From NCBI GenBank assembly GCA_024698885.1, contig JAILQQ010000039.1:1-63486 (forward strand): a DNA stretch of 63,486 nt, read 5' to 3'. This stretch comes from Lachnospiraceae bacterium (GTDB lineage: Bacteria > Bacillota > Clostridia > Lachnospirales > Lachnospiraceae). Below, one piece after another: positions 1-9,499 of the stretch (position 1 is the stretch's first letter; every line of letters starts with the position of its first letter). Under the pieces are notes generated by a model. It worked only from the letters and a program-made list of their open reading frames with translations, did not search any database and was not told the origin of the DNA. A program made the position numbers and the translations under genes.

Positions 1-495
1 ATCCTGTGTGAAAAAACTGAAATATAACCAAAGAATGATCATAGGTCCAGAGGGTGGTCCAAGGAATTTGAGATAGTCTTTTACCTCCTATTTTATTGTT
101 TGTGTGGTCCAAAACCCTCTTCGATTCCGCTACGAGCTGCGAAGAAATGCCCATAAACGTTATGTTGCGTTTGTGGGTTTTTTTATATCTCATTTCGGTG
201 ATCTGCAAAGTTCGGCAAAGGATATATACTGTAGACAGAGATGATATCCTTTGTACAGAACAGTGGGTTTCACGGGTGACAACTCAAAATATCATTTGAT
301 GAAATAGAAAAATCCGTTGGGGAAAGCTTTTTTTGGCTGATAACATAATAGGTATAGCAAGAGCAGTATGGTTTGCGGTATAATAAAATGAACGGCAGAC
401 GGATCCGCTATAATGATATGAAACAGACATGGCATGTTTTTTTGAGGAAACGATAAACATATAGGGGTGTTTGATATCAAGAGGGGAGGTTATTT
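1..495. other. Intergenic region without a recognised gene
   Basis: I see no convincing gene here. Short open frames exist on both strands, but none has a good ribosome binding site or a recognisable product. The stretch holds a strong rho-independent terminator near 150-186, presumably ending a gene to the left of the window. A TATAAT hexamer lies at 379-384, about 110 bases upstream of the chemoreceptor gene, but I cannot pair it with a good -35 box. The chemoreceptor's Shine-Dalgarno sequence (GGGGAGG) closes the region. Confidence 0.6.
150..186 (+). terminator. Rho-independent terminator
   Basis: CCCATAAACG pairs with CGTTTGTGGG (one G-T wobble) across an eight-base loop and is followed at once by a run of seven or more T. 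It probably ends a gene lying to the left of the window. Confidence 0.75.
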
Positions 496-1914
496 ATGTT
501 TAACGGAAAAAACAAGGCAAAAGAACAGGAGCTGACTGCACAGATCGAAGCGCAGAAAAAGGAGATAGAAGAGCTATACAGAAAGCTTGAGATCAGTGAG
601 ACAGAACTTGAAGCGGTCAATACAAGTACCCATCTCGGGATATGGAAATGTTATTATGACGAGAACGGTGATCAGTCGGTCATTTATACGGATGAATTCA
701 GACGGATGCTCGGGTTTAACAAACAGGAACTGCCGGATACGCTTGACTCTCTTGGCAAGATCATACATCCGGATGACGTGGAACTAGCGTTTGGCGCATA
801 CGGTGCAGCAGCGGGAGACAAGACCGGCCGGACCAGGTATGACATTGAATATCGTATCCTGACAAAATCAGGCAACTATAAGTGGTTTCACGCAGCCGGT
901 GAGTGCTTAAGGTATAAAAACGGGAATCCTAAAGAGTTTATAGGGACATTTTCCGATATTGATGAACAAAAAAGAGCTGCATTGATATTTGAGCATGATT
1001 CAAGACGTCAACAGGCTGTTGAGCTTATGATGTTAGAAGGAAGCTGGAGCATGGATCTTACAAAGTATGCAATAGATGATCCGAGTTCTCCGATGGTGTT
1101 TTCTGACCAATTCAAGAAAATATTGGGATATGCGCCGGGCTCGTCAGATTTCCCGGATATCATGCAGTCCTGGATAACCAAGATCCATCCCGATGATGTA
1201 CCGGGAGCTTCGGAAGCTATGGGTAAACAGCTCTCCGATCCGAGCGGGGCGACGGTATTTGACATGGAATACCGTATGAAACATAAAAACGGCGAGTACA
1301 TATGGGTTCGTGCTTCCAGCTACGTGGTTTGGTCGAAAGATAATGTTCCGCTTATGGCGGCCGGAACGATACTTGATATCACAGAGCAGAAGGTTAATAA
1401 GGAACGTTTCGAAACAGAAATGGAGCCTAATATAGAGTCTCTCAGAGCCGGAATATCGGAAATCGCTACCAATGTTGAGAAGGCTACAACGCAAATGCAG
1501 GAAGTATCAATAAAACAGCAGGAAGTAAGCGATGCCGCAAATGAGATAGAAAGTGCGGTAACTTCTTCCATGGAGATCATAGGAAGTATCCAGAGCATAG
1601 CGAGTCAGACCAATCTGTTGTCACTTAACGCATCCATCGAAGCGGCCAGAGCAGGAGACGCCGGCCGGGGATTTGCGGTAGTCGCAACGGAGGTGCAGTC
1701 CCTGTCTATTTCAACGCAGGAAACTACCGTTCATATAACCGAAAACCTTAATAACGTTAATGGATCGGTTAAAGGGATCCTGTCAAAGATAAGCATGATA
1801 AGCGATAGCATAGACCGGGAAAATGAGGAGATGGGAACGATCAACGCCACTGTGGCAGAACTGCACGCGGCGGCTGACAAGATCGCCCGCATGGCAGAGA
1901 CATTGTATAAGTAG
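496..1914 (+). CDS. Soluble PAS-PAS methyl-accepting chemotaxis protein
   Basis: This 472-residue protein is a cytoplasmic chemoreceptor-like signal transducer. It begins with a short coiled coil (residues 5-40). Two PAS_3-type domains follow, at about 45-155 and 175-300, each with the typical HPDD and D-I-x-E-x-K landmarks. The C-terminal part is a short methyl-accepting signalling helix pair. Its hairpin tip starts near residue 368 ([20 protein letters not shown]) and is close to the canonical CheA/CheW contact sequence. There is no transmembrane segment or HAMP domain, so it should sense an internal signal. The start is supported by GGGGAGG spaced eight bases from ATG. No chemotaxis genes lie nearby, so its kinase partner must be elsewhere. 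The assignment to the family is firm; the ligand is unknown. Confidence 0.9.
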   Translation: MFNGKNKAKEQELTAQIEAQKKEIEELYRKLEISETELEAVNTSTHLGIWKCYYDENGDQSVIYTDEFRRMLGFNKQELPDTLDSLGKIIHPDDVELAFGAYGAAAGDKTGRTRYDIEYRILTKSGNYKWFHAAGECLRYKNGNPKEFIGTFSDIDEQKRAALIFEHDSRRQQAVELMMLEGSWSMDLTKYAIDDPSSPMVFSDQFKKILGYAPGSSDFPDIMQSWITKIHPDDVPGASEAMGKQLSDPSGATVFDMEYRMKHKNGEYIWVRASSYVVWSKDNVPLMAAGTILDITEQKVNKERFETEMEPNIESLRAGISEIATNVEKATTQMQEVSIKQQEVSDAANEIESAVTSSMEIIGSIQSIASQTNLLSLNASIEAARAGDAGRGFAVVATEVQSLSISTQETTVHITENLNNVNGSVKGILSKISMISDSIDRENEEMGTINATVAELHAAADKIARMAETLYK

Positions 1915-1960
1915 TCATTAGACATAATAAATCATATTTTGAAGGGAGGAATCAAAAACC

Positions 1961-4003
1961 ATGAGAAACTCAATGAAAGCAACAGCGTTAATGGCAGCGG
2001 CGGCTCTTATGCTCAGCGGCTGCAACGTTGCGATGCCGATGCCGTACGCTGCAGGGCCGGCCGCCGGGCAGCCGGGGGAGGTCGAAGCTGTTACCGGGCA
2101 GGCAGACCTTGGGCTCAACACCGATGTCAAGGAGGCGACACAGTATACGATCGATGCGAATGATCAGGTATACGCGCTGCTTGATTTCGATGATGAACGT
2201 GAGCTTGAGAATGCGCAAAGAGGATTGATCGCTGCCCCCGACAAGCTTGAGATCACATCTGATACCGGCAAGGTCGTGTGGAGCCAGTCGGCATATGCGT
2301 TCCTCGAGAACGATGCTCCGCATACCGCCAATCCGAGTCTTTGGAGAAACGCGCAGCTTAACCACATATACGGCCTGTTTGAGGTCATGGACGGGATATA
2401 TCAGGTCAGAGGCTATGATATGTCAAATATCACCTTCATCAAGGGCGAAACGGGCTGGATCATATATGACCCTCTTATGACCGTGGAATGCGCGCAGGCG
2501 GCTTTTGAGCTCGTCAAGGAAAATCTGGGCGACTATCCGGTAAAGGCTATTATGTATTCGCATTCACACGTTGATCATTACGGTGGTGTGACAGGCATCG
2601 TGACAGAAGAGCAGGTTAATGATGAAGGAATACTGATCATCGCGCCCGAGGGCTTCGAAGAGCATGCCGTAAGCGAAAACATATATGCCGGCAATGCCAT
2701 GGCCAGGCGCGCGTCATATCAGTATGGCACACTGCTTGAAGGAAACGAGACCGGATCGCTCTGCATAGGTATCGGCATGGGACAATCCAAAGGCAGTTCA
2801 TCCTATTTATCCCCTAATACCGATATCACGAAAACGGGGCAGGTACTTACGGTTGACGGTGTCGTCATGGAATTCCAGCTGACGCCGGGCACGGAGGCTC
2901 CGGCTGAGATGAATACCTGGTTCCCGCAGAAGAACGCTTTGTGGATGGCTGAAAACTGCACGGGAACGCTGCATAACCTTTATACACTTAGAGGAGCTGA
3001 GGTGCGTGACGGACAGGCGTGGGCCGAGTTCCTGATGGAAACGTTAAAGCTTTACGGTGACAAGGCAGAGGTTGTATTCCAGGCACACAACTGGCCGCAT
3101 TGGGATAACGCGAACATCGTACAGTATATCGCGGATACCGCCGCCGTATACAAATTTATCAATGACCAGACCCTGTATTATCTCAATCTGGGTTATACGA
3201 GCACGGAGATCGCCAATATGATAAAGCTCCCCGACGAGCTTGAAAAGGTATGGTACACAAGACAGTATTACGGAACCGTTGCCCATAATTCAAAAGCGGT
3301 TTACCAGAAATATATGGGATGGTATGATGCTAATCCCATTCACCTCGGGCAGCTTCCTCCGTCCGAGAGCGCGAAGAAATATGTCGAGTACCTGGGCGAT
3401 ACTGATGAAGTTTTAAGAAAAGCGAAAGAGGATTATGATAAAGGACAGTACCAGTGGGTAGCAGAGATAACGAATACGCTGGTATTTGCCGATCCGGATA
3501 ATACGGATGCAAGGCTTCTTTGTGCGGATGCCCTGGAGCAGCTTGGATATCAGGCCGAGAGCGGAACGTGGAGAAATGCCTACATGTGCGCGGCGCAGGA
3601 GCTCCGTTTCGGGACCAATACCGATGACGCGACAAGAGCGGCCGGAACCGGTTCGATGGCCGCCCATATGACGCCTCTTATGATCCTTCAGTATATGGGA
3701 ATCATAACGGATACGATGAAGATACCGGATCTTACGTTTACGGCCAATATCATTCTGCCGGATGATTCGTATGTTCTTTATGTCAGGGACGGCGTGATAT
3801 TGTACGAAAAAGGAGCGCTGCTTGACAATCCCGATACGACCTGGAAAACGAATAAGGCAGGACTGTTTGCTATAGCCAATAAGGATACGGAGTCGATCGA
3901 AAAGCTTGTTACCCAGTCCGGGGACGAGACACTGATGGCAAAGCTCTTGGAAGGTATTTCAGGCTTTGGAGAGGCGGAATTCTTTAACATCATTGAGCCG
4001 TAA
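1961..4003 (+). CDS. Exported alkyl sulfatase-like metallo-beta-lactamase lipoprotein
   Basis: This 680-residue protein resembles SdsA1/YjcS-type alkyl sulfatases, which use a binuclear zinc site to hydrolyse sulfate esters. A lipoprotein signal peptide with lipobox LSGC puts the mature N-terminus at Cys21, so it should act outside the membrane. The metallo-beta-lactamase motif HSHVDH lies at residues 201-206 and is followed by GG. Further family features are an ENCTGTLHN segment, a downstream QAHNWPHW segment, the alkyl-sulfatase dimerisation helices, and a C-terminal SCP2-like domain from about residue 560. Length fits the family. The ribosome binding site is GAAGGGAGG. It appears monocistronic, ending before the terminator at 4122. 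The substrate is not evident from sequence. Confidence 0.85.
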   Translation: MRNSMKATALMAAAALMLSGCNVAMPMPYAAGPAAGQPGEVEAVTGQADLGLNTDVKEATQYTIDANDQVYALLDFDDERELENAQRGLIAAPDKLEITSDTGKVVWSQSAYAFLENDAPHTANPSLWRNAQLNHIYGLFEVMDGIYQVRGYDMSNITFIKGETGWIIYDPLMTVECAQAAFELVKENLGDYPVKAIMYSHSHVDHYGGVTGIVTEEQVNDEGILIIAPEGFEEHAVSENIYAGNAMARRASYQYGTLLEGNETGSLCIGIGMGQSKGSSSYLSPNTDITKTGQVLTVDGVVMEFQLTPGTEAPAEMNTWFPQKNALWMAENCTGTLHNLYTLRGAEVRDGQAWAEFLMETLKLYGDKAEVVFQAHNWPHWDNANIVQYIADTAAVYKFINDQTLYYLNLGYTSTEIANMIKLPDELEKVWYTRQYYGTVAHNSKAVYQKYMGWYDANPIHLGQLPPSESAKKYVEYLGDTDEVLRKAKEDYDKGQYQWVAEITNTLVFADPDNTDARLLCADALEQLGYQAESGTWRNAYMCAAQELRFGTNTDDATRAAGTGSMAAHMTPLMILQYMGIITDTMKIPDLTFTANIILPDDSYVLYVRDGVILYEKGALLDNPDTTWKTNKAGLFAIANKDTESIEKLVTQSGDETLMAKLLEGISGFGEAEFFNIIEP

Positions 4004-4121
4004 ATGCTATTGTAAACAGATTATGTAAACGTATCTGTACGGAACAGTTATATGTAAACATGCCTTCTGTCATGTGGCAAACCGTATCAACGTCGAAACC
4101 ATAGATAGAAGATCCACGAAG

Positions 4122-4165
4122 GCCGGGAATGGGGAAAAACGCTTCCTCATTCCCGGCTTTCATGT
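4122..4165 (+). terminator. Rho-independent terminator after the sulfatase gene
   Basis: GCCGGGAATG pairs perfectly with CATTCCCGGC. The stem extends inward through GGA/TCC around a loop of A-rich sequence, and T-rich sequence follows. Confidence 0.8.
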
Positions 4166-4261
4166 TATCTTATCTTTTCACAAAAAACAGGTCCTCTATT
4201 ATCTGTCAGAATAAGGTTTCGGCTTAAGGCTCAAATATTACGAGGCTTAAGATACGTCACC

Positions 4262-4290
4262 TTGTTTTAGGCTGATTTTTCCAGTATAAT
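4262..4290 (+). promoter_or_regulatory. Sigma-A-type promoter for the AAA-ATPase gene
   Basis: TTGTTT (4262-4267) and a perfect TATAAT (4285-4290) are separated by 17 bases. The start codon lies 54 bases downstream of the -10 box. Confidence 0.65.
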
Positions 4291-4344
4291 CAGGATAAAA
4301 GGTTTTCTAACGTACGGTACGCTGACTAACGAAAGGGATGAAGC

Positions 4345-5985
4345 ATGGCTATTTATCTGAATCCGGGGTATATTTCTTTTGAAGAAGAGCTGAATTCGGA
4401 AATATATGTGGATAAAACAGAGATGATCCTGCATACAAATTCTGTTATCAGGAGTAAGCAGAAATATATGTCCATCTCGCGACCACGCAGGTTTGGGAAA
4501 TCATATGCCGCAGATATGCTTTGCGCTTACTATGGCAAACCGGACAGTTCTGAACTGTTTAAGGGCTGCAAAGTGGCTGTGCATCCGGGATGGGACAGGT
4601 ACCTGGGACGGTTTGACGTCATACGTCTTGTAATGACCCGTTTTTTCAAAAGCAATGTTACGGCCGTAGATGCGCTGGCCAGTTTGCAGAAGCTGGTATG
4701 CCGGGAAATCTGCAACGAATATCCGGATGTGGATTATGCGGACAGGAACGACCTGATCCAGACGATTGAGGACGTGTATTATGCAAAGCAGAAACAGTTT
4801 GTGATTGTAATAGATGAATGGGATGCCATATTCCGGGAAAAAAAGAATGATACGGAAGGCCAGACATTGTACCTTGATTTTTTGCGGGACTGGCTGAAGG
4901 ATAAAGAATATATCGCGCTTGCCTATATGACGGGAATTCTCCCGATCAAGAAATATGGGAAGCATTCTGCGCTTAATATGTTTACGGAGTATTCCATGGT
5001 ATCCCCCAGGCAGCTTGCGCCGTATACGGGCTTTACCGAGGATGAGGTCAGGGAATTATGCCGCCGCTATGGACGGAGTTTTGATTCCATCAGGGAATGG
5101 TATAACGGATATGAGGTAAGCGACATCATACCTCCGGATCCGGATCATGAGCGGCAGATGGCAACGGGGGAAGAGCAACAGGCGCAGAGATATTCCCTTT
5201 ACAGCCCCTTATCCGTGGTAAATGCTGTCATAACCGGTGTAGTTGAGAACTATTGGAATCTTACAGAGAACTACGAGGCATTGGCGGAGTATATCCGGAA
5301 AGATTTTGACGGGCTGAAGGAAGTAACGGCTGTTTTAATGGATGGCGGCCGGGTAAAGGCAAATATCAGAAAATACCAGAACGATATGACTACCTTTGCG
5401 GGCAGGGATGATGTTCTTGCGCTGCTGATCCATCTGGGTTATCTCGGGTATGATAACAGGACCGGCGAAGTTTTTATACCCAATAAGGAAATACTTGACG
5501 TGTTCAAGGATTCGACCGAAAGTCCGGAGTGGGTGGATACCTTCCGTTCTTTCAGGACATCGATGGAACTCCTGGAGGCGATATGGACAGAAGATGCGGA
5601 AAAGACAGCAGAGTTAATGGAGCTTTCCCATGATCGGACGGAAAATAAGACTTATAACAATGAAGCCGCTCTCAGCTACGGGATTCAATATGGCCTTTAT
5701 GCCGCACAGAAGTATTATACGACCATACAGGAGCTCGACAGCGGAAAAGGGTATGCAGATCTGGTCTACCTTCCTTCGCCGCGGTATCCCGAAAAACCTG
5801 CTTTGGTCGTGGAACTGAAATACAATAAGGATGTCAGGACGGCGGCAGATCAGGTGAGAGATCGGAATTATCCGCAGATACTGGAACATTACGCCGGGAA
5901 TATCCTAATCGTCAGCGTGAATTACGATAAGGAATCAAAAAATACGGATTTTAAGAGGCATAGCTGTAGAATCGTGAGATGTTAG
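4345..5985 (+). CDS. AAA-ATPase-like / PD-(D/E)XK nuclease-family protein
   Basis: This 546-residue protein belongs to the AAA-ATPase_like plus PD-(D/E)XK_9 family, which is expanded in Clostridia and Bacteroidetes. The N-terminal ATPase carries the family's characteristic P-loop, SRPRRFGKS, around residues 47-55. A Walker B-like IVIDEWD lies near residue 155. The C-terminal 100 residues contain a nuclease-fold core: a D in YADLVYLPS and an E-x-K in VVELKY. Nothing nearby suggests a partner. The biological role of this family is not established; a link to mobile elements or defence has been suggested, but I cannot show it here. It has its own promoter at 4262. The ribosome binding site GAAAGGGATGAAGC sits before the ATG. 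Confidence 0.85.
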   Translation: MAIYLNPGYISFEEELNSEIYVDKTEMILHTNSVIRSKQKYMSISRPRRFGKSYAADMLCAYYGKPDSSELFKGCKVAVHPGWDRYLGRFDVIRLVMTRFFKSNVTAVDALASLQKLVCREICNEYPDVDYADRNDLIQTIEDVYYAKQKQFVIVIDEWDAIFREKKNDTEGQTLYLDFLRDWLKDKEYIALAYMTGILPIKKYGKHSALNMFTEYSMVSPRQLAPYTGFTEDEVRELCRRYGRSFDSIREWYNGYEVSDIIPPDPDHERQMATGEEQQAQRYSLYSPLSVVNAVITGVVENYWNLTENYEALAEYIRKDFDGLKEVTAVLMDGGRVKANIRKYQNDMTTFAGRDDVLALLIHLGYLGYDNRTGEVFIPNKEILDVFKDSTESPEWVDTFRSFRTSMELLEAIWTEDAEKTAELMELSHDRTENKTYNNEAALSYGIQYGLYAAQKYYTTIQELDSGKGYADLVYLPSPRYPEKPALVVELKYNKDVRTAADQVRDRNYPQILEHYAGNILIVSVNYDKESKNTDFKRHSCRIVRC

Positions 5986-6071
5986 GCTTTCGAGTTCTAT
6001 GCAGAAAGTTGGTTTACATAATGTTGAAAACCCGACGTGGATCGAAATGCCGGGCATTTTGACTGGAGGAA

Positions 6072-7076
6072 ATGATGTCTGATAAAAATAGGCGTATCAT
6101 CGCTTTTTTGCTTTTAATGGTTCTGACTGTCCTGCTGTTTCCCTGTAAAGGATATGCGCAGGATATCAAATCCGCGCCTTTCCAGATCGATTTCATAGAT
6201 GTCGGACAGGGCGATGCGGCCCTTGTAAAGTGCGACGGGCATTATATGCTGATCGACGGCGGAAGCGCGTCCAAATCCAGCCTGATTTATTCGTATCTTA
6301 AGGCCCGTTCGATCAGATACATCGATGTCATAATAGCCACCCATGAGCATGAGGATCATGTTGGCGGCCTTCCCGGAGCACTGAATTACGCCAATGTGGG
6401 AGCTGCGTTCTGCTCAGTCACAGACAGCGATTCAAAAGCTTTCCGGAATTCTAAGAAATATCTTGCGGCTCAGGGCAAATCAATATATGTCCCGAAAGCG
6501 GGAGACTCCTTTTATCTGGGATCTGCCCTTGTAACAATTCTCGCACCTGTCGTTGCCGGAACCGGACCGAACAATAATTCCATTGTCCTGAAAATAGCAT
6601 ATGGGGGTGTCTCTTTTCTGTTTGCGGGAGATGCGGAATGGGAGGAAGAAAACTCAATCGCCGGATACGGGGAGCTGTTGAGATCCACTGTCCTGAAGGT
6701 GGGACATCACGGAGGCGGTTCCTCGACGGGATATCAGTTCTTAAAGGCGGTTGCTCCGAGGTATGCCGTTATCTCCGTAGGCGCGGGCAATTCTTACGGC
6801 CATCCGGATGAAAATACGTTGAGCAGATTGCGGGACGCAGGCACGCAGGTTCTGAGAACAGATCTTCAGGGTGATATTGTCTGCACAACGGATGGGAATA
6901 ACATCACTTTCAACGTTCAACGGAACGCAAATATCAACACATTGGCAAATGCCGGACCGGGACAGAACCAGAACAAATCCTATCTTGTTCCGTTCGGAAA
7001 TTCTGCCCAGAATAATCAGGCAAGCGTACCGGACAGATCTGTTTCCGATACGAGGGATAACCAGGTAACCCGGTAA
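6072..7076 (+). CDS. Exported ComEC-like metallo-beta-lactamase hydrolase (copy 1)
   Basis: This 334-residue protein has a signal peptide (hydrophobic core about residues 8-25, ending near KGYAQD), so it should be secreted. The mature part matches the metallo-beta-lactamase domain of the competence protein ComEC/Rec2. It has FIDVGQGDA, the ID-GG turn, the zinc motif THEHEDHVGG, a FLFAGDAE segment, and KVGHHGG. It lacks ComEC's membrane channel, so it is a stand-alone extracellular hydrolase, possibly a nuclease or phosphodiesterase. The start has GGAGGAA upstream. The gene at 8068 is a close paralogue, nearly identical over the signal peptide and the first 75 residues. Copy 1 stops short of the cysteine-containing tail present in copy 2. 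Confidence 0.85.
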   Translation: MMSDKNRRIIAFLLLMVLTVLLFPCKGYAQDIKSAPFQIDFIDVGQGDAALVKCDGHYMLIDGGSASKSSLIYSYLKARSIRYIDVIIATHEHEDHVGGLPGALNYANVGAAFCSVTDSDSKAFRNSKKYLAAQGKSIYVPKAGDSFYLGSALVTILAPVVAGTGPNNNSIVLKIAYGGVSFLFAGDAEWEEENSIAGYGELLRSTVLKVGHHGGGSSTGYQFLKAVAPRYAVISVGAGNSYGHPDENTLSRLRDAGTQVLRTDLQGDIVCTTDGNNITFNVQRNANINTLANAGPGQNQNKSYLVPFGNSAQNNQASVPDRSVSDTRDNQVTR

Positions 7077-7109
7077 CATAGGATGTGCCTAGATAACACA
7101 AAATGAAAA

Positions 7110-7118
7110 TGCTATAAT
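7110..7118 (+). promoter_or_regulatory. Extended -10 promoter for the small AT-rich pair
   Basis: TGCTATAAT is an extended -10 element. It lies 53 bases ahead of the 7172 start codon and has no convincing -35 box, as is usual for this class. Confidence 0.5.
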
Positions 7119-7171
7119 TTTAAATACCATATTGATACATTGAACGCAAACTGAGAGAAGGAGGAATTTGC

Positions 7172-7441
7172 ATGAATGGCGTGACAAATGAGCACAAGAT
7201 GCTTTCCCTTGATGACATAAAAGTTGGTATGCGTGTATTTAAGGAGCAGCTTTCTAATATTTATGATACCTGGATAATTATTTATAGACCTAAGAACCTT
7301 CAAATGCAAGAAGATGGCATTATAGGTTTTATAGGTAAAGAGACTAACGAGGAAGCCGCTGCATTATATACACAGGATAATGTCATTACACCGGTGTTTA
7401 ATGACAGTATGGATCTTGAAGGGGACATCTATGAAGAGTGA
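7172..7441 (+). CDS. Hypothetical protein, 89 residues
   Basis: I do not recognise this protein. It begins with an SLDDIKVGMRV-type segment, a common opening of small beta-barrel domains. It has no signal peptide, cysteine or transmembrane segment and is acidic at the C-terminus. A good Shine-Dalgarno sequence (GAAGGAGG) precedes the ATG by 10 bases. The gene overlaps the next one by 11 bases, so the two are probably translated together. Both are noticeably more AT-rich than their neighbours and sit between two duplicated metallo-beta-lactamase genes, which suggests later arrival of the pair. Confidence 0.7.
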   Translation: MNGVTNEHKMLSLDDIKVGMRVFKEQLSNIYDTWIIIYRPKNLQMQEDGIIGFIGKETNEEAAALYTQDNVITPVFNDSMDLEGDIYEE

Positions 7442-7985
7442 ATATTTGAAAGTGATAATGACGGATAGAAATGAGTTTAAAACAACTGCGGATTTATCGT
7501 TCAGAGGTACTGATTATACAAAGGTTGATGTTAAAATAGATACAGGTTGTGGTTATTCATCATTTCCTGCTTTGAGGCTTGGGATTACTCCCAGTGATGC
7601 ATATAGATTAAAAGTGGTCGATTCATCTGATACAACCATTAGAAAAGCAATTTCATTTGGGGTAAATGATTCAAAATTGAAAAGGGAAGAGGATAAGAAG
7701 AAATTCAAAAACAAAATGTATATGGACTTGACAAGCATAACATTTCGGCATGACCTTTCGGGGCTTTCCATAGGTAATTATGCTATTGGAAATTGTGATG
7801 TTCGCATTAGCTATGATCGTACCGGAAATATTCTGATTGGAATGGACATACTGAAGCGGTTGGATATTCATATAGGAACGATTGATACAGGCCAGACTGT
7901 TTTGATAGGGTGTAGAAAAGGAATGCTTACTCAAGGATATCGAAATGAACTTAACAGATTATTTGATGTAAGAAAAGTCATATAA
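7431..7985 (+). CDS. Retropepsin-like aspartic protease domain protein
   Basis: This protein of 184 residues looks like a single-domain retropepsin-like (aspartyl protease fold) protein. A catalytic-type D-T-G lies in KIDTGCGYSSFP, and the second family signature, an I-L-I-G-M-D-I-L segment, lies about 100 residues later. Retropepsins act as dimers, each subunit giving one DTG. I chose the ATG at 7431 because it makes an 11-base overlap with the upstream gene, typical of translational coupling; an earlier start would run far into that gene. It has no signal peptide, so it should act in the cytoplasm. The substrate is unknown; the upstream 89-residue protein is the obvious candidate partner. 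Confidence 0.7.
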   Translation: MKSEYLKVIMTDRNEFKTTADLSFRGTDYTKVDVKIDTGCGYSSFPALRLGITPSDAYRLKVVDSSDTTIRKAISFGVNDSKLKREEDKKKFKNKMYMDLTSITFRHDLSGLSIGNYAIGNCDVRISYDRTGNILIGMDILKRLDIHIGTIDTGQTVLIGCRKGMLTQGYRNELNRLFDVRKVI

Positions 7986-8067
7986 CAGTAACTATAAAAG
8001 CTATCCAAAGGGTTGTCCCGAGAATCTCAAAGCGGGATGGAAGTACCGGCTGTTTTGGCTGGAGGGA

Positions 8068-9228
8068 ATGATGTTTAATAAAAATCAGCGTATTATCGCT
8101 TTTTTGCTTTTAATTGTTCTGACTGTCCTGTTGTTCCCGCATAAAGGATATGCGCAGGATATTAAGTCCGCGCCTTTTCAGATCGATTTCATAGATGTCG
8201 GACAGGGCGATGCCGCCCTTGTAAAGTGCGATGGGCATTATATGCTCATAGATGGCGGAAGCGCGTCAAAATCCAGTCTTATTTATTCGTATCTTAAATC
8301 CCGTTCTATCAAGAATATAGATGTTATGGTCGCCACACATCCGGACGAAGATCATATAGGAGGGTTGTCTGGCGCATTGAATTATGCGAATGTCGGGCTG
8401 GCTTTATGTCCGGTCACACAGCACAGCACGAAAACATTCCAAAGTTTTGTAAAATATCTGGGAGCACAGGGAAGAACCATTACTGTACCGAAAGCAGGAC
8501 AGTACTTTATGCTGGGATCTGCTGTTGTTTATATCTTGGGGCCGACCTATATCAGCGATGAAGCAAATAATAATTCCATTGTTTTGCGGATAGTTTATGG
8601 AAAAGCCTCTTTTCTGTTTACCGGCGATGCGGAAACGGAAGAGGAGAATGCGATCTTAAATTCCGGGCAGGCGGTTCAGAGCACGGTCTTAAAAGTCGCC
8701 CATCACGGAAGCGATTCATCGACAGGATACCAGTTCTTGAGGGCGGTTGCTCCGAAGTATGCCGTTATCTCTGTAGGCTCAGAAAATTCTTATGGACATC
8801 CGACTGAAAACACGTTAAGCAGATTGAGGGATGCAGGTGCGCAGGTCCTTAGAACAGATCTTCAGGGTGATATTGTCTGCACGACGGACGGGAATTACAT
8901 TACCTTTTACGTCCAGCGCAATGCAAATATCAATACGTTGGCAAATGCCGGACCGGGACAAAATCAGGATTTATCTTATCTTACGCCGTCCGGTAATTCT
9001 GCTCCAGATAATCAGGCAGGAATCCCGGACAGATATGTCTCTGATGCCGGGAATAACCAGTCAGCACAGTCATATTCCTATGTTCTCAATACAAATTCGC
9101 ATAATTTTCACCGTCCGGAATGCAGCAGTGTGAACGATATGAAAGAGAAGAACAAGCAGTATTTCAACGGGTCGCGGGAAGAAGCGATCGCGCTGGGGTA
9201 TGAACCCTGCAAGCGATGCAATCCTTAA
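8068..9228 (+). CDS. Exported ComEC-like metallo-beta-lactamase hydrolase with cysteine tail (copy 2)
   Basis: This 386-residue secreted protein is a paralogue of the one at 6072, with the same signal peptide, FIDVGQGDA motif and fold. Its zinc motif reads THPDEDHIGG, and KVAHHGS follows. It has an extra C-terminal module of about 45 residues of the form NTNSHNFHRPECSS ... GYEPCKRCNP. Such His/Cys-rich tails resemble the Ada-type metal-binding module found at the ends of secreted nucleases in Firmicutes. That similarity supports, but does not prove, a role in degrading extracellular DNA. GGAGGGA precedes the ATG. Conservation also extends into the upstream region, consistent with tandem duplication. 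Confidence 0.85.
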   Translation: MMFNKNQRIIAFLLLIVLTVLLFPHKGYAQDIKSAPFQIDFIDVGQGDAALVKCDGHYMLIDGGSASKSSLIYSYLKSRSIKNIDVMVATHPDEDHIGGLSGALNYANVGLALCPVTQHSTKTFQSFVKYLGAQGRTITVPKAGQYFMLGSAVVYILGPTYISDEANNNSIVLRIVYGKASFLFTGDAETEEENAILNSGQAVQSTVLKVAHHGSDSSTGYQFLRAVAPKYAVISVGSENSYGHPTENTLSRLRDAGAQVLRTDLQGDIVCTTDGNYITFYVQRNANINTLANAGPGQNQDLSYLTPSGNSAPDNQAGIPDRYVSDAGNNQSAQSYSYVLNTNSHNFHRPECSSVNDMKEKNKQYFNGSREEAIALGYEPCKRCNP

Positions 9229-9262
9229 GCTATGCTTGAAGATATCCCTGCCTTCCGAAGCG

Positions 9263-9499
9263 CTACTTAAACAGCTTTCTCCCGATAAAGATCACAACGC
9301 ATGCGCCGACGACGGACGTAATGATGGTTCCGATGATATTGGATGACTCGAAGCCGATCAGAGAGAACAGGAAACTTCCGACAAAACCGCCGATCAGGCC
9401 CATCACAACATTTCTGATAAGGCCGCCCTTGCTGTTCATTATTTTGTTCGCTATGCATCCGGATATTGCGCCGATAACAAGTCCCCATAACATACTCAT
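9263..9499 (-). CDS. GlsB/YeaQ/YmgE-family small membrane protein
   Basis: This 78-residue protein is a transglycosylase-associated family membrane protein, often annotated as a general-stress protein. It has three hydrophobic segments with the family's glycine pattern: WGLVIGAISGCIA at the start, IRNVVMGLIGGFVGSFLF in the middle, and IIGTIITSVVGACVVIFIGR at the end. The AGGGAGG ribosome binding site lies on the minus strand just upstream of the start. It is convergent with the gene at 8068. No specific biochemical function is established for the family. Confidence 0.85.
   Translation of the reverse strand: MSMLWGLVIGAISGCIANKIMNSKGGLIRNVVMGLIGGFVGSFLFSLIGFESSNIIGTIITSVVGACVVIFIGRKLFK

Larger units (their letters stand above)
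4004..4344. other. Intergenic region between sulfatase and AAA-ATPase genes
   Basis: These 341 bases contain no gene that I can support. They hold the terminator of the sulfatase gene (4122-4165) and the promoter of the AAA-ATPase gene (4262-4290). Confidence 0.7.

Noticed and set aside
96-299. 67-residue open frame near the left edge
   Set aside because: It runs through the terminator at 150-186, has no ribosome binding site and no recognisable composition.
379-384. TATAAT as promoter of the chemoreceptor gene
   Set aside because: No acceptable -35 box or extended -10 could be paired with it, so it is only mentioned, not annotated.
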